This document shows positions 24,813-35,748 of a DNA stretch of 64,000 nucleotides, piece by piece. Position 1 is the stretch's first letter, and each line of letters begins with the position of its first letter. The stretch is from positions 57,846,782-57,910,781 of the forward strand of contig NC_083344.1 of assembly GCF_019175385.1 (NCBI RefSeq). Direction: 5' to 3'. A model generated the notes under the pieces. The model searched no databases, was not told the origin of the DNA, and worked only from the letters and a program-made list of their open reading frames with translations. The position numbers and the translations under genes were made by a program. Source of the stretch: Lycium barbarum (taxonomy: Eukaryota > Streptophyta > Magnoliopsida > Solanales > Solanaceae).

Positions 24813-26417
24813 TGTCACGACCCGTCTAGGGGCCGTGACGAGTACCCGATACTTGTACCGAGCACCCCTTGTCTATCGTTTTACCTTTACCTCTTAGCAA
24901 GCCATGTAAACAGAGCCATTTTTTTTTTGAACATTAACATTAGCGGCGTCATTCTGAACATAGACTAATAAACTTCGTTATCACTTATACATCAACATTA
25001 ACATGCCAAAACACCATATATCTAACTGTACTTAACTGAGTGTACATAACTGTCTACGAGCCTCTAGACGTAGTACACTTATACATAGAAAGGGCTGAGT
25101 ACTGCCATGCCCGAATATATATACACAAAATAGTACCAAGGAAGTGAGGCTCCGGAATAACTGGAGCACTGTCAACACTGCTGGTAGAGCTTCTAAGGAT
25201 CAAATCCACCTGTCTGCTGACCTGCGCGGCATGAAACGCAGTGTCCACAAGAAGGGACGTCAGTACGAATAGTGTACCGAGTATGTAAGGCATGAATAGT
25301 AATATACAGAAAATATGAATCATGTATAATGACATAAGAGAGTTACAACACATGTCCTGGGATAGCAACATAACCTGTATATATATATACCTTTGGCAGG
25401 TGCTATGCGTACTTAGCTTTCCTTTAAGAATGTTTCCTTGTTCATATACATATACATATAAAATAGGACATCTCATATTGCCGAGGCGTCGGCAGCCGAT
25501 CCATTTAACCATAAATATACACATCCCGCGTTCGGGCATCCCGCGTCCGGGACGATATCATATCATGTAATGCCAACTGATCAGGTGGATATGCGTTCAT
25601 AACGCTCTGCCCTTACCTCCATACTACAACACATATAAACCATATATAACACATAAAACAAGATCAAAACTCACCTTTCTTCTTCAACTTCTCACTGGAC
25701 TACAACTTGACAATTTGTATGATTTTGAATATTTCTTGCTCCAACAACAACTCCACCTTGTTAATCACCCTTTACTTGGTAGAAAATGATTTTTGAAGAA
25801 TTTTTATCAATTTTTCCTTGGAAATTTGATCTTGGCCGAAATGGCCTTCAACTTTTCTCCTTCTCTTTCTTGTTCTTCAACTTCTTGAATATTCTAGAGG
25901 TTGTGTGATAAAGATGACTTAGTCATCTTATTTATTGACCAAATTTTATGTAATATGGGCTTGGGCCATAACCATGGCCGGTTGGGCCTCACAAATTTGG
26001 GCCTTATTATTTTTTTTGATTTTTTTGGGCCAACTCGGTTTGGTCCCGAGTTGGGCCTAGCCCACTGACCTTTCGCCCTTAAAACGTTCATATCCCCTTG
26101 TACCGACGTCACCTAGGGACCCACGACCTATGGTTGGAAAGCTAATTCAATTATCTACAACTTCTAGTTCTTGGTACTGTTCCAAATTCCAAACTTATAA
26201 TACCGTTTTTGCCCCTTGAAGTCAGATCACCCGAAAACGTTTTCTTAAAATATTCGTTTGGAGGACTTCCACTTTGATTTGGCCCAAGGGTCCTTCTTGA
26301 GTTGTGTTTAACTTCTCATATGTGATTCATATGAATTTTCAGATGTTCCAAAAAAATCTCGATGTGTGGGTCCCACCTCAGCAATTAATCTGACGTTCAA
26401 AAATACGGGATATAACA
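24813..26417 (-). repeat. 3' LTR of F2 (beta family), internally deleted
   Basis: 1,605 bp. Its sequence jumps from a point matching 28832 to one matching 30642 in the partner LTR, removing about 1,810 bp with CAT at both ends of the missing piece. Adding this back gives the partner length. No gene inside; a 161-codon ORF (25054-25539) is shared with the partner copy only because they are duplicates. Confidence 0.9.
25221..25294 (-). promoter_or_regulatory. TATA-like box and two-hairpin block, F2 3' LTR
   Basis: Sense TTACATACTCGGTACAC, CGTACTGAC, a hairpin with GTCC/GGAC stem, then CTGCG...CGCAGGTCAG. The flanking CTGAC and GTCAG could close a three-way junction. Confidence 0.65.
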
Positions 26418-26453
26418 TTTTCCCCCCCTTTAGAACATTCGTCCTCGAATGTT
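26418..26453 (-). other. Polypurine tract and hairpin, F2
   Basis: Sense ctaaagggggggaaaa before the LTR and a perfect AACATTCG/CGAATGTT hairpin at 26434-26453. Confidence 0.87.
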
Positions 26454-26741
26454 AAACTGGCCTCATAGTGTATCATAATACTTCGGGGAGGTCTCCTTCG
26501 TAGACATCTCACATGTCGCTTAGGTCGCTTTTATGTCGTAAGTCCATTGAGTAAGCTCCGAACGTTGGCCCCACGTTAAGAAGTCCCCTTTCTGTCACGC
26601 TTTCTCCTCTTCCGTTAGTCTTGTCCGTCTCAGCCTACATGACTCTTATAGGGTTTGTAACCACTCCAGACACTCTAATTTACATTGGACTACCTAGCTT
26701 CACATTCGTCTCTTGTTCCCACATTTGTGAAAATTTCAGCA

Positions 26742-26825
26742 TATTTCCCAGGGGGTCACCCATCATGAAATTGCTCCCACCTGAGCACGCTTAACCTTGA
26801 AACTCTGGTGCATTTTAATACGCGA
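26742..26825 (-). other. 5S rRNA-like block in F2 internal region
   Basis: On the sense (minus) strand, GGTTAAGCGTGCTCAGG corresponds to plant 5S box A and GATGGGTGACCCCCTGG to box C, with the usual spacing. The upstream part (attaaaatgcacc) matches 5S around nucleotides 20-30 but about 14 bases are missing before box A. It sits about 0.3 kb from the polypurine tract. A TTTT lies a few bases after it. Whether pol III transcribes it is unknown. Confidence 0.75.
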
Positions 26826-27193
26826 ACTCTGGTGTAATTTTTCCGACTGTCCCGTACGGCCTTTGTCACATTATTTAAAGTATGTCGGGGTTCTAACAAC
26901 TCCCAAAACGTCCTCACGGCGTGTCCCGCTCCTATCTTCACTTTCCTAACCATACAACTACCATATTGCCTCTGCTTAAATCTTCGCCATTTATTCCTAT
27001 CATACATATAACTATCTTTTACCGGGGTTTCTAAACTCACACTGGTGGCGGGGACATCTCAGTCACCATTACTTATAGCCGCTAAACCTTTGACCCCTTT
27101 TTGAATTTCTACCTGCCGTTATTAATCAGTATTCCTGCAGAGATTACGTATACATAGAAAGTTTTAAAGAAAATCTCATATACCTGTAGCCGA

Positions 27194-27822
27194 TCAATCT
27201 CGAGCCTGGCCCGGGGAACTACCATGTGAAGTATGTTCTTCATTCTCGTCTGTCTGCTCATCGCTCACCCGACCCTCGTCATTTCTCGCGTCCGAATCCG
27301 AAGAGAATAGTGGTGATTCCTGGTTCTCTGATGGCCGGAACAAGGGACAGGAGAAATTCGTAGCACTCTCCGAGGTGGCCGGACTCACACGGTCCTCCAT
27401 CACGGGGGTAACTGGCGTACCCCCGGAAGCCTCCTCGTCCGTCGTCCCAGAAGAGTGTTCTCACGGATCTGTGCCATGACTATCCTCCTCCATGGAGGTA
27501 AGAAGCTCTGGGGGAGTCATCGTCGAATCCTCTGAGGGATCTGTATCATAGCCACTGTCTGTGGAATCCCCTGCTCTAGGGGTCAGAATCTCTAGAGGAA
27601 TTGTCGCTGGATCCTCCGACGGATCCGCATCATAGCTGTCCTCCGCGGGATCCTCCGCTCTGGGGTCAGAAAATCTGGAGGAGTTGTGGCTGGGTCCTCT
27701 GACGGATCTGACTCAATCGAATAGCCGAGGCTCCCCCTACTCGGCTCTGGAGATACTCTAGGGGCCTTACCGGTGCCCCCATCATCTGAAGCTGATCTCT
27801 TCATTGACAGTACTGAAACCAT
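27194..27822 (-). pseudogene. Acidic repeat ORF in the gag position of F2, degenerate
   Basis: The first Met after the leader opens MVSVLSMKRSASDDGGTG, then an acidic Ser/Pro/Asp repeat of about 28 codons (84 bp; 27480-27720) with the theme YDxDPSEDPAT.PP..LTPRA. A one-base loss inside the first repeat ends the main frame, and the frame of 27194-27403 shows the same acidic style (SSDSDARNDEG). It resembles no Gag that I recognise. Product and role are unknown; the acidic, low-complexity character could also reflect decay of a repeat with no coding function. Confidence 0.5.
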
Positions 27823-27863
27823 AGCATTGGATTAGGAAGGGAATATAGGAACCTGATAGCATA

Positions 27864-28022
27864 GCTCTATCGCACGATCTTGAGTACAAAGAAGGTCATA
27901 TTTCCTAAATGCCCTGTAGCCTCCTGTTTATAAGTGTGGCGCGCTACACACCCATAAATAAGACTCTACTGGACACGGCTCGTAGACAAACTCCTAGGAC
28001 CGAACTGCTCTGATACCACTTC
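27864..28022 (-). promoter_or_regulatory. Leader motif and primer-binding site, F2
   Basis: Leader motif at 27864-27880, and the complement of TGGTATCAGAGC at 28007-28018, four bases from the LTR edge. Confidence 0.9.
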
Positions 28023-28432
28023 TGTCAGGACCCGTCTAGGGGCCGTGACTAGTACCCGATACTTGTACCGAGCACCCCTTGTCTATCGTTTTACCTTTAC
28101 CTCTTAGCAAGCCATGTAAACAGAGCCATTTTTTTTTTTTGAACATTAACATTAGTGGCGTCATTCTGAACATAGACTAATAAACTTCGTTATCACTTAT
28201 ACATCAACATTAACATGCCCAAACACCATATATCTAAATGTACTTAACTGAGTGTACATAACTGTCTACGAGCCTCTAGACGTAGTACACTTATACATAG
28301 AAAGGGCTGAGTACTGCCATGCCCGAATATATATACACAAAATAGTACCAAGGAAGTGAGGCTCCGGAATAACTGGAGCACTGTCAACACTGCTGGTAGA
28401 GCTTCTAAGGATCAAATCCGCCTGTCTGCTGA

Positions 28433-28506
28433 CCTGCGCGGCATGAAACGCAGCGTCCACAAAAAGGGACGTCAGTACGAATAGTGTACCGAGTATGTAA
28501 GGCATG
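28433..28506 (-). promoter_or_regulatory. TATA-like box and two-hairpin block, F2 5' LTR
   Basis: The first hairpin has stem CGTCC/GGACG, the second CTGCG...CGCAG. Confidence 0.65.
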
Positions 28507-28849
28507 AATAGTAATATACAGAAATTATGAATCATGTATAATGACATAAGAGAGTTACAACACATGTCCTGGGATAGAAACATAACCTGTATATATATAT
28601 ACCCTTGGCAGGTGCTATGCGTACTTAGCTTTCCTTTAAGAATCTTTCCTTGTTCATATACATATACATATAAAATAGGACATCTCATATTGCCGAGGCG
28701 TCGGCAGCCGATCCATTTAACCATAAATATACACATCCCGCGTTCGGGCATCCCGCGTCCGGGACGATATCATATCATGTAATGCCAACTGATCAGGTGG
28801 ATATGCGTTCATAATGCTCTGCCCTTACCTCCATTTCCCCTCGTATACA

Positions 28850-29035
28850 TATGCATATATCATGTACATATATCAATGTCTATAGCTCTCTAGCTCTTTT
28901 CTCATATACATATACGTGTGTCATGTAGGTACATCAGCGTCTATAGAGCTCTGGTGCTTTTATCATATACATATACGTGTATCATGTGCATGTATCAGCG
29001 TCTATAGCGCTCTAGCTCTTTCGTCATGTGCATGT
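28850..29035 (-). repeat. 61-bp tandem repeats in the beta LTR
   Basis: Three units, each containing gtctatag, ctct and catatacatatacgtgt, start at about 28878, 28939 and 29000. The same array is at about 48005-48190 in the solo LTR and is absent from the deleted 3' LTR. Confidence 0.8.
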
Positions 29036-31444
29036 TTTAAAAATATATACACATATCTTACATACATTTACATGTCTTATATGCATTTACGTATCCTATA
29101 TACATGTCTCATAGGCATGCAGGAAAGCCCAAAGAAGAATCATGTAGTCATCGGAGTGACGTAAGGTCGGTGACCTCCAATTATATTATAGAATACTCGT
29201 GATCGCTTTGTCTCACCTTGAAGGAACGAGTATTTTAAGGTGAGACTACCAACGGGGAATAATATTAAAGTAAACGTAGAATGAAATCGGGGCATCATAG
29301 ATGACAGTTCATAGACTTTGAAATCTTTTAGAAAATAAAGTCATAGCTAGGAAATATAAATAAGATTCGAAAATTAGTTTATCATTTTCATGTTTACATA
29401 AGATACCTAGCTTAGTCATCTTAGTCATAGAGTCGTTCCGGTAGTACGTATCATAGGCATATTCTCTTATCTAACATCATTGTTATCATTATCGTCATGG
29501 AAGTGCCCTCGTTAGAGAAGTCATAGTATTTATCATTTGGTAACGAAATCGGGATCAAAGGTTCCCTTTGGATTCACTTCAAGTAAGTCAAGCAAGACTG
29601 TAAGGAAGAATTCGAGAGTAGCGGGCCCACCTCGGGCCGGATGGGGTGACGTATATGATTTACATATATTACGTGTCATGTCATTACTTGTGAGGGTCCT
29701 AGGGTAATCGGGTCCCACTTATGCAAGTTCTAAGGGTTTAAGAGGTCTTTCCATCATTTGCACACTTTCTAGTTCAATTCTATTGAACAAAAAGTGGAAA
29801 ACTTTGGATGCGGATTCCGGGGGCTAGGGTTGTCCCCGAGGCTCGTACCCGACTTATTACATCTAAGACATGCCATAGAAAGAAGAGTGAAGCCTTACAT
29901 ACCTCTTTCCGCTCCTTTTGCTATTCCAAATTCACATCGCAATCTCGTCAAAATCTGCAAATTGGTCATGTTTACCAAAATTCTTATTAGGGTACTTAGA
30001 GTTGAATTCTTAAGGAAACATTTGGCTACCGAAATTTCGGCAGCACTTCCCCTATAAATACTCCATCCCACCAAGTTCAACTTGGCTAATTTCAATCAAC
30101 AACAATCCCGGGAATTCAAACCCGGCCAAAATATCAACCATAATTCCAACAACAACAATACTAACAACTTCCATATTCAATCAACTTACTACTTCTTCCA
30201 GAAACTTTCTAACTTTAATGAAAACAATCACAACCTCATGATCTATATTCCAACAACATCATACTAACCACATTACCTTCCATGCATGCAAGAACATTAC
30301 ATTCAATTTACACAACTTCTAAAACAAACCTCCACCTACTTCAACTTCACTAAGGTTCCTAGACATTCATTAGCAACATAGAGTCCACAACATAACAACA
30401 AACAAAATACTAAATAAAATGGACTCATTCTCTTCCATTTTTTTCACCATAACCACACGGCCAACACCAACATACACACTACAACTTCTCAAAATTCATT
30501 CAACTTCCATTTTCCACATATCATTCACAATAATAACAACCAAACACTAATTAAAATAATTGAAGCATGACTCCTACACATATATACATACACACGGCCA
30601 TGTACTATATTTCTCTCCTTCATGAATTTCATCCATTTTAGCATACTACAACACATATAAACCATATATAACACATAAAACAAGATCAAAACTCACCTTT
30701 CTTCTTCAACTTCTCACTTGACTACAACTTGACAATTTGTATGATTTTGAATTTTTCTTGCTCCAACAACAACTCCACCTCGTTAATCACCCTTTACTTG
30801 GTAGAAAATGATTTTTGAAGAATTTTTATCAATTTTTCCTTGGAAATTTGATCTTGGCCGAAATGGCCTTCAACTTTTCTCCTTCTCTTTCTTGTTCTTC
30901 AACTTCTTGAATATTCTAGAGGTTGTGTGATAAAGATGACTTAGTCATCTTATTTATTGACCAAATTTTATGTAATATGGGCTTGGGCCATAACCATGGC
31001 CGGTTGGGCCTCACACATTTGGGCCTTATTATTTTTTTTGATTTTTTTGGGCCAACTCGGTTTGGTCCCGAGTTGGGCCTAGCCCACTGACCTTTCGACC
31101 TTAAAACGTTCATATCCCCTTGAACCGACGTCACCTGGGGACCCACGACCTATGGTTGGAAAGCTAATTCAATTATCTACAACTTCTAGTTCTTGGTACT
31201 TTTCCAAATTCCAAACTTATAATACCGTTTTTGCCCCTTGAAGTCAGATCACCCGAAAACGTTTTCTTAAAATATTCGTTTGGAGGACTTCCACTTTGAT
31301 TTGGCCCAAGGGTCCTTCTTGAGTTGTGTTTAACTTCTCATATGTGATTCATATGAATTTTCAGATGTCCCAAAAAAATCTCGATGTGTGGGTCCCACCT
31401 CAGCAATTAATATGACGTTCCAAAATACGGGATATAACAGAGCA

Positions 31445-32004
31445 CCCTTACCTCTAGATAACTCCCACGACTTATACCAATTAACAGCTACATCCCGCAA
31501 CCGATACGAAGCCAACTCAACAGACTTAGTCTCAGAAGCCTTGATTATCCTCAATGTACGCTGCATCTTCCGAATAAACACCTGCGGATAATCCTCGGGC
31601 TTTGACCAGTAAAATTCTGGAGGATTACAACTTAAGAAGTCACGAACCCTCAAACTATCAGATCTATCCGCATGGTCAACTCCTGGTCCATGCCTGCGAG
31701 CCTACCCTGCCACTAAGTTGGTCAGCAGTTGAACTGCATCTCTCATGGCCCTATCCTCCGCCGCTGGCTGAGGAGCTGGAGGCTCAGGTGCTGGGGCCTC
31801 GGGAGCTGGCGGTGGGGCTGCCCCCTGAACTGGAGCTGCTGCTTCTCTAAGCTCCTCTGGAAGTGGCGGTGTAGCTGAGCTCGCTGACTAGAGTACAATC
31901 TCAGGCATAGACTGGGCATGGGCCCTAGTAACTCTCCGGGTCTGACTAGTATCTTCTGCTACCGATTTGCCCTTCTGGGCAGCTGTCGCTTTTTTTGGAG
32001 GCAT
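31445..32004 (-). pseudogene. Gag N-terminal half, element A
   Basis: Starts MPPKKATAAQKGK at 32004 after the leader, passes a Pro/Ala-rich stretch (PAPEAPAPEPPAPQPAA) and reaches the capsid N-terminal block (FLSCNPPEFYWSKPEDYPQVFI, RLRDVAVNWY). All this lies in one frame but with two in-frame TAG codons, one near 31887-31890 and one near 31700. It is cut at 31444 by element F2; the remainder of Gag is at 24294-24807. Confidence 0.93.
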
Positions 32005-32208
32005 AGTTGTAAACACAATAATTTGTTAGAGAGGGATTGTCCGGATAATATAGCTCTATCGCACGATCTAGAGTAAGAAGGAAAGGTAACATCCAAAATG
32101 TCCTGTAGCTTCATGTTTATAGATGTGGTGCACAACACACCGATAAACAAGACTCTACTAGACACGGTCTGTAGACACTCCGAGGATGAACTGCTCTGAT
32201 ATCACTTT
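32005..32208 (-). promoter_or_regulatory. Leader and primer-binding site, element A
   Basis: Leader motif at 32053-32069. The primer site at 32193-32204 reads TGATATCAGAGC, one mismatch from the tRNA-Met complement. Confidence 0.9.
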
Positions 32209-34690
32209 TGTCACGACCCAACCCCATGAGCTGTGACTAGTGCCCGAGCTGGACACTCGTATACGAACCTATTAGATATAGTCAAACTGAAACTAAGGAC
32301 AGTATGGAGACTTGTAAAAGCAACTAAAGATTCATAACGCCACATATCATCATAAACCTGTCTCCTGACGAGTCACAGCTAACCAACACATAACATAATA
32401 TGCAAGCCGACAAGGCTGCCACTATATATGGAAATATCCAAAAAAATCATATCGACATAGCTGACCAAAACCGACCCGCAACCCACACATGTCTACAGAC
32501 CTCTAAGAGTATAAAAGTGAAATATGGCGGGACAGGGCCCCGCCGTACCCCTGGATATGCATAAGTCTACATCAAAAGATCTGTACCAAAATAATCTAGG
32601 TTCCGGAACAATGGAGCTCTCCAGACCGCTGAGCAGAAGTCCTAGGCTGGAGGGTCACCAAACCGAGTGTCTGTACCTGTAGGCATGAAACGCAGCCCCC
32701 CGAAGAAAGGGGGTCAGTACGAGGAATGTACTGAGTATATAAAGCATGAAATACAATAAAGAAGATTATGACTGAATAAAAGATTACAGGAGGCAAGTAT
32801 GATAATCAAAGATACCAATGCACCTGTGCCTTACGAGATGAGAATCATGCATATCTATATCATAGACCATACCCGACCCATTATGGGTCTCGGTGAATAA
32901 AGTCATCATATACCATACCCGGCCCATCATGGGACTCGGTGCCATAATCATATATATATATACCGTACCCGGCCCTCTAGTGAGGGACTCGGTGAATAAT
33001 GTAGTGAAATTGTGCACGAACACATACCCGGCCCGGGACTCGGTGAATGATATATTATCGGCATGCATGAGCAGAATATCATGAGCAACCACATGCAAAC
33101 TAAATCATCTGAGACTCAATAGAATAATTAGAATGAACTAACACTTGAGAATCAAAGACAACAGTCATGTCAAGTACCCCTCGAATGTCACTATGGATTA
33201 TATCAAATAGGACGTCAGGAATCACAGACACATATCAGGACATAATAACATAGCTTCTGGAAATCAAGAACATTAGCCATCGTAGTGTCTTTAAGAATAG
33301 GAGCTTCTTTGGAGTTTATACATTCGTCGTTTGTTTGTCTCACATAGACCATGCCAAAAAGAAAGAAAGGATAGCTTTACATACCTTTGACACTTAATCC
33401 ATGACTCGATTTGTTTATGCTGCCCGAAGTACCTCAACCTATATTAAGACGTTAAGAACTATGGTTAAGCTACGGAAAAGCTTAAAACGTATTCCGAAGT
33501 TAGTGGCTTATTTCTAGAAAATTGGGCGGCATTGCCCCTATATTGTTCACTTCCCTCAGATTCAAGCCAACTATGAAAATGACCAGAATAACATCAACAA
33601 AAACACGTCCAAGTTACCATATCATGAATTAGAAGATTCAAGAACTCCCCGAAACAGCCCGCACTGCATGCACAACACTCCAAATCAGTCCACACGTTGC
33701 ACATTCAACAATAATCAACGTAACGACCACGACATACTCAAGTTATTCCTAATGATATATAGCCACAACACATCATCAAAAATGACCTTTCAATAACATG
33801 CCCCAAACAGCCCATCACTACAACAACACAATACAAAATCATAACCACACTTAGTCCTTCAACTAAATAAGAACAGCCCAACAACCTCATGAACATCTAA
33901 TCCAATTCATATCTCAACAATTTCATATAACAACTATAGATTTAAATATCATGATTCCTTCACTTTTAGCACATAATCGATAACAACAATAACAACAACA
34001 ACAATCAAACCCAATTTAATTGAAACAACTCCAATTCAGCCCAATTACAACACCAATGAAATCATGTATTTTCTTACTTCCAATTCCACTTAATAAGAGT
34101 TAATCTCTCAATTACAACATCATTTACTCCAATTACACTATAAGAAGAAGAAATCTTACCTTAAATTAGCTAGAACAGATCCTACAATCACTTGCACCAA
34201 TTGCACCAGTTCTTCTTCCTCAATTTAAATCCTAACGTTGCTGCTCCTTTGAGACATTTAGAACACCTTAGGGAATTAAAATTTTCTTCCTTCTAAAATT
34301 TCGAGGCTGGTCGTGAGCTCAAGAGCAGCCATGGTTGTTTGTGATTTTTCCTTTCAAATGATTTGTGAAGATGAATTATGTGATTAATGAGTCATCACCA
34401 ATGTATTTATATGTAGCCAGCCCTTAGGACACGTGCCCCACTAGCATGCATCATCCAAGCTCATTTTTTTAATTATCATATCTGGTGGGGCCCACTTAAT
34501 GGTGTAATTAGCCTAATTAATCATTAATCCCCACTAATATTTCCACACTAATAGTAATTAATTAGCAAACCGTGCAATATTAAAATCGGGATTTAAAAGT
34601 CCTTGTCTCATATCTAAAAATAACCTTGTCCTTGAACTTATGTCGATTAGCTTACGAATAATCCAACGTACAAAAATATGGGATATAACA
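32209..34690 (-). repeat. Alpha LTR shared by elements A and D
   Basis: 2,482 bp. Its left side joins the leader of A, so it is A's 5' LTR. Its right side joins a polypurine tract and integrase of a second copy, D, so it is also D's 3' LTR. No gene inside. Confidence 0.9.
32674..32748 (-). promoter_or_regulatory. TATA-like box and two-hairpin block, shared alpha LTR
   Basis: TTTATATACTCAGTACATT, CCCCC...GGGGG hairpin. The second stem is weakened here by CGGGC to CCTAC-type changes. Confidence 0.6.
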
Positions 34691-34727
34691 TCCTTCCCCC
34701 TCTTTGGAACATTGGTCCTCGAATGTT
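34691..34727 (-). other. Polypurine tract and hairpin, element D
   Basis: Sense ccaaagagggggaagga next to the LTR, with the hairpin at 34708-34727 (one stem mismatch). Confidence 0.83.
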
Positions 34728-34843
34728 AAACTAGTTTCATAGGATCCAATAAAAATTTCGGAAAAGTCTCCTCTATCGCTATCCCTACCAACCTGCATTT
34801 AGCAACCCACAGATGCCTCACAGGGCCACAATAACACATAGTC

Positions 34844-35422
34844 TCATCTACCAATCAATGTAGTCAAGTAAGGAATTAAATTACCTGTAGGCATAGGGAA
34901 CAAGTAAGGATACTTATTCTTCATTTCATCTTCAGCTTCCCATGTCACCTCTTCCCTATTATTATTTCGCCACAATACCTTGACGGAAGCCATATCCTTA
35001 GTACGTAACCTTCTAATTTGGCGATCAAGTATAGTTATAGGGCTCTCCTCATAAGATAACTCCTCTGTTACCTGGACATCATCTACAGGGAATACTTTAG
35101 AAGGGTCACCAATACATTTACGAAGCATTGATACATGAAAGACTGGATGTACTGCTTCCAAATCATATGGTAGGTCCAACTCATAGGAAACCTTGCCTAC
35201 CCTACGAATAATTTGGTAAGGCCCAATATATCTCGGGCTAAGCTTCCCCTTCTTGCCGAACCTCATCACACCCTTCATGGGTGACACCTTTAAGAACACC
35301 CAATCACCAATCTGAAACTCTAAGTGTTGACGTCGGTTATCTGCATATGACTTCTGTCGACTTTGGGCTGCAAATAATCTCTCCTGAATAAGCTTCACCT
35401 TATCAACAGCTTGCTGAATCAT
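34844..35422 (-). pseudogene. Integrase C-terminal domain and chromodomain-like tail, element D
   Basis: A 192-codon open stretch from MIQQAVDKVKLIQERL through SPRYIGPYQIIRRVGKV and HPVFHVSMLRKC to VKVLWRNNNREEVTWEAEDEM. It is better kept than the copy in A, with no stop at the SYADN position. It continues from the core fragment 35513-35743 through a broken join (35423-35512). Confidence 0.93.
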
Positions 35423-35512
35423 GTCTGGGCCTATTAATTTAGTCTCACCAACATCGAACCAACCAATAGGTGACCTGCACTTCCTCCAATATAAGGCCTC
35501 GTACGGTGCAAT

Positions 35513-35743
35513 CTAGATACTAGAATGGTAGATATTATAATAAGAAAACTCGATAAGTGGAAAATGATCATCCCAGCTACCTCTGAAGTCAATAATACAG
35601 GCTCGCAACATATCTTCTAGCGTCTGAATAGTACGCTCAGCCTGTCCGTCAGTCTGAAGGTGAAATGTTGTGCTAAGACTCACCTGTGTCCCCAATCCCT
35701 TCTTGAATGATCTCCAGAAGTTAGCTGTAAACTGAACTCCTCT
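35513..35743 (-). pseudogene. Integrase core, 3' part, element D
   Basis: Reads DRGVQFTANFWRS then TDGQAERTIQTLEDML, keeping the catalytic glutamate. The second catalytic Asp codon lies exactly at the target duplication GTCCA where element C entered, so the core is split there; its 5' part is at 44711-45093. A stop ends the fragment after YHSSI. Confidence 0.9.
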
Positions 35744-35748
35744 GTCCA

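Larger units (their letters stand above)
24813..31439 (-). mobile_element. Element F2: beta-family non-autonomous retrotransposon (LARD-like)
   Basis: Two beta LTRs (24813-26417 and 28023-31439) flank a 1.6 kb internal region with primer-binding site, leader, one degenerate acidic ORF, a 5S rRNA-like block and a polypurine tract, but no pol. Five-base duplication GAGCA at 24808-24812 and 31440-31444. It lies in gag of element A. The LTRs match closely outside one 1.8 kb deletion, so the insertion is relatively young. It must be mobilised in trans, if at all. Confidence 0.93.
28023..31439 (-). repeat. 5' LTR of F2 (beta family), full length
   Basis: 3,417 bp, TGTTATATCCCG at the 31439 end and GACGGGTCCTGACA at 28023 (CGTGACA changed to CCTGACA). 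It resembles the solo copy at 47165-50445 throughout. It contains repeats at 28850-29035 and no gene. Confidence 0.92.
8384..34690 (-). mobile_element. Element A: autonomous-type Tekay-like Ty3/gypsy, nested and broken
   Basis: Two alpha LTRs of identical length (2,482 bp; 8384-10865 and 32209-34690) flank a minus-strand internal region in the order leader/PBS, gag, protease, RT, RNase H, integrase, chromodomain-like tail, polypurine tract. Two later insertions split it: F2 in gag (24813-31439) and B between protease and RT (14180-23661). Without them the element is about 10 kb. Every coding part is broken. No matching target duplication is seen (left CTTTA, right TCCTT), because the right LTR is also joined to a second internal region (D). 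Confidence 0.85.

Noticed and set aside
25054..25539. 161-codon ORF, repeated at 28266-28751 and in part at 47573-47902
   Set aside because: It lies wholly inside beta LTRs and crosses the promoter block. The copies match because LTRs are duplicates. No recognisable domain, low-complexity composition.
31330..31438. C-terminal end of the Gag ORF
   Set aside because: This part is the beta LTR of F2, not Gag.
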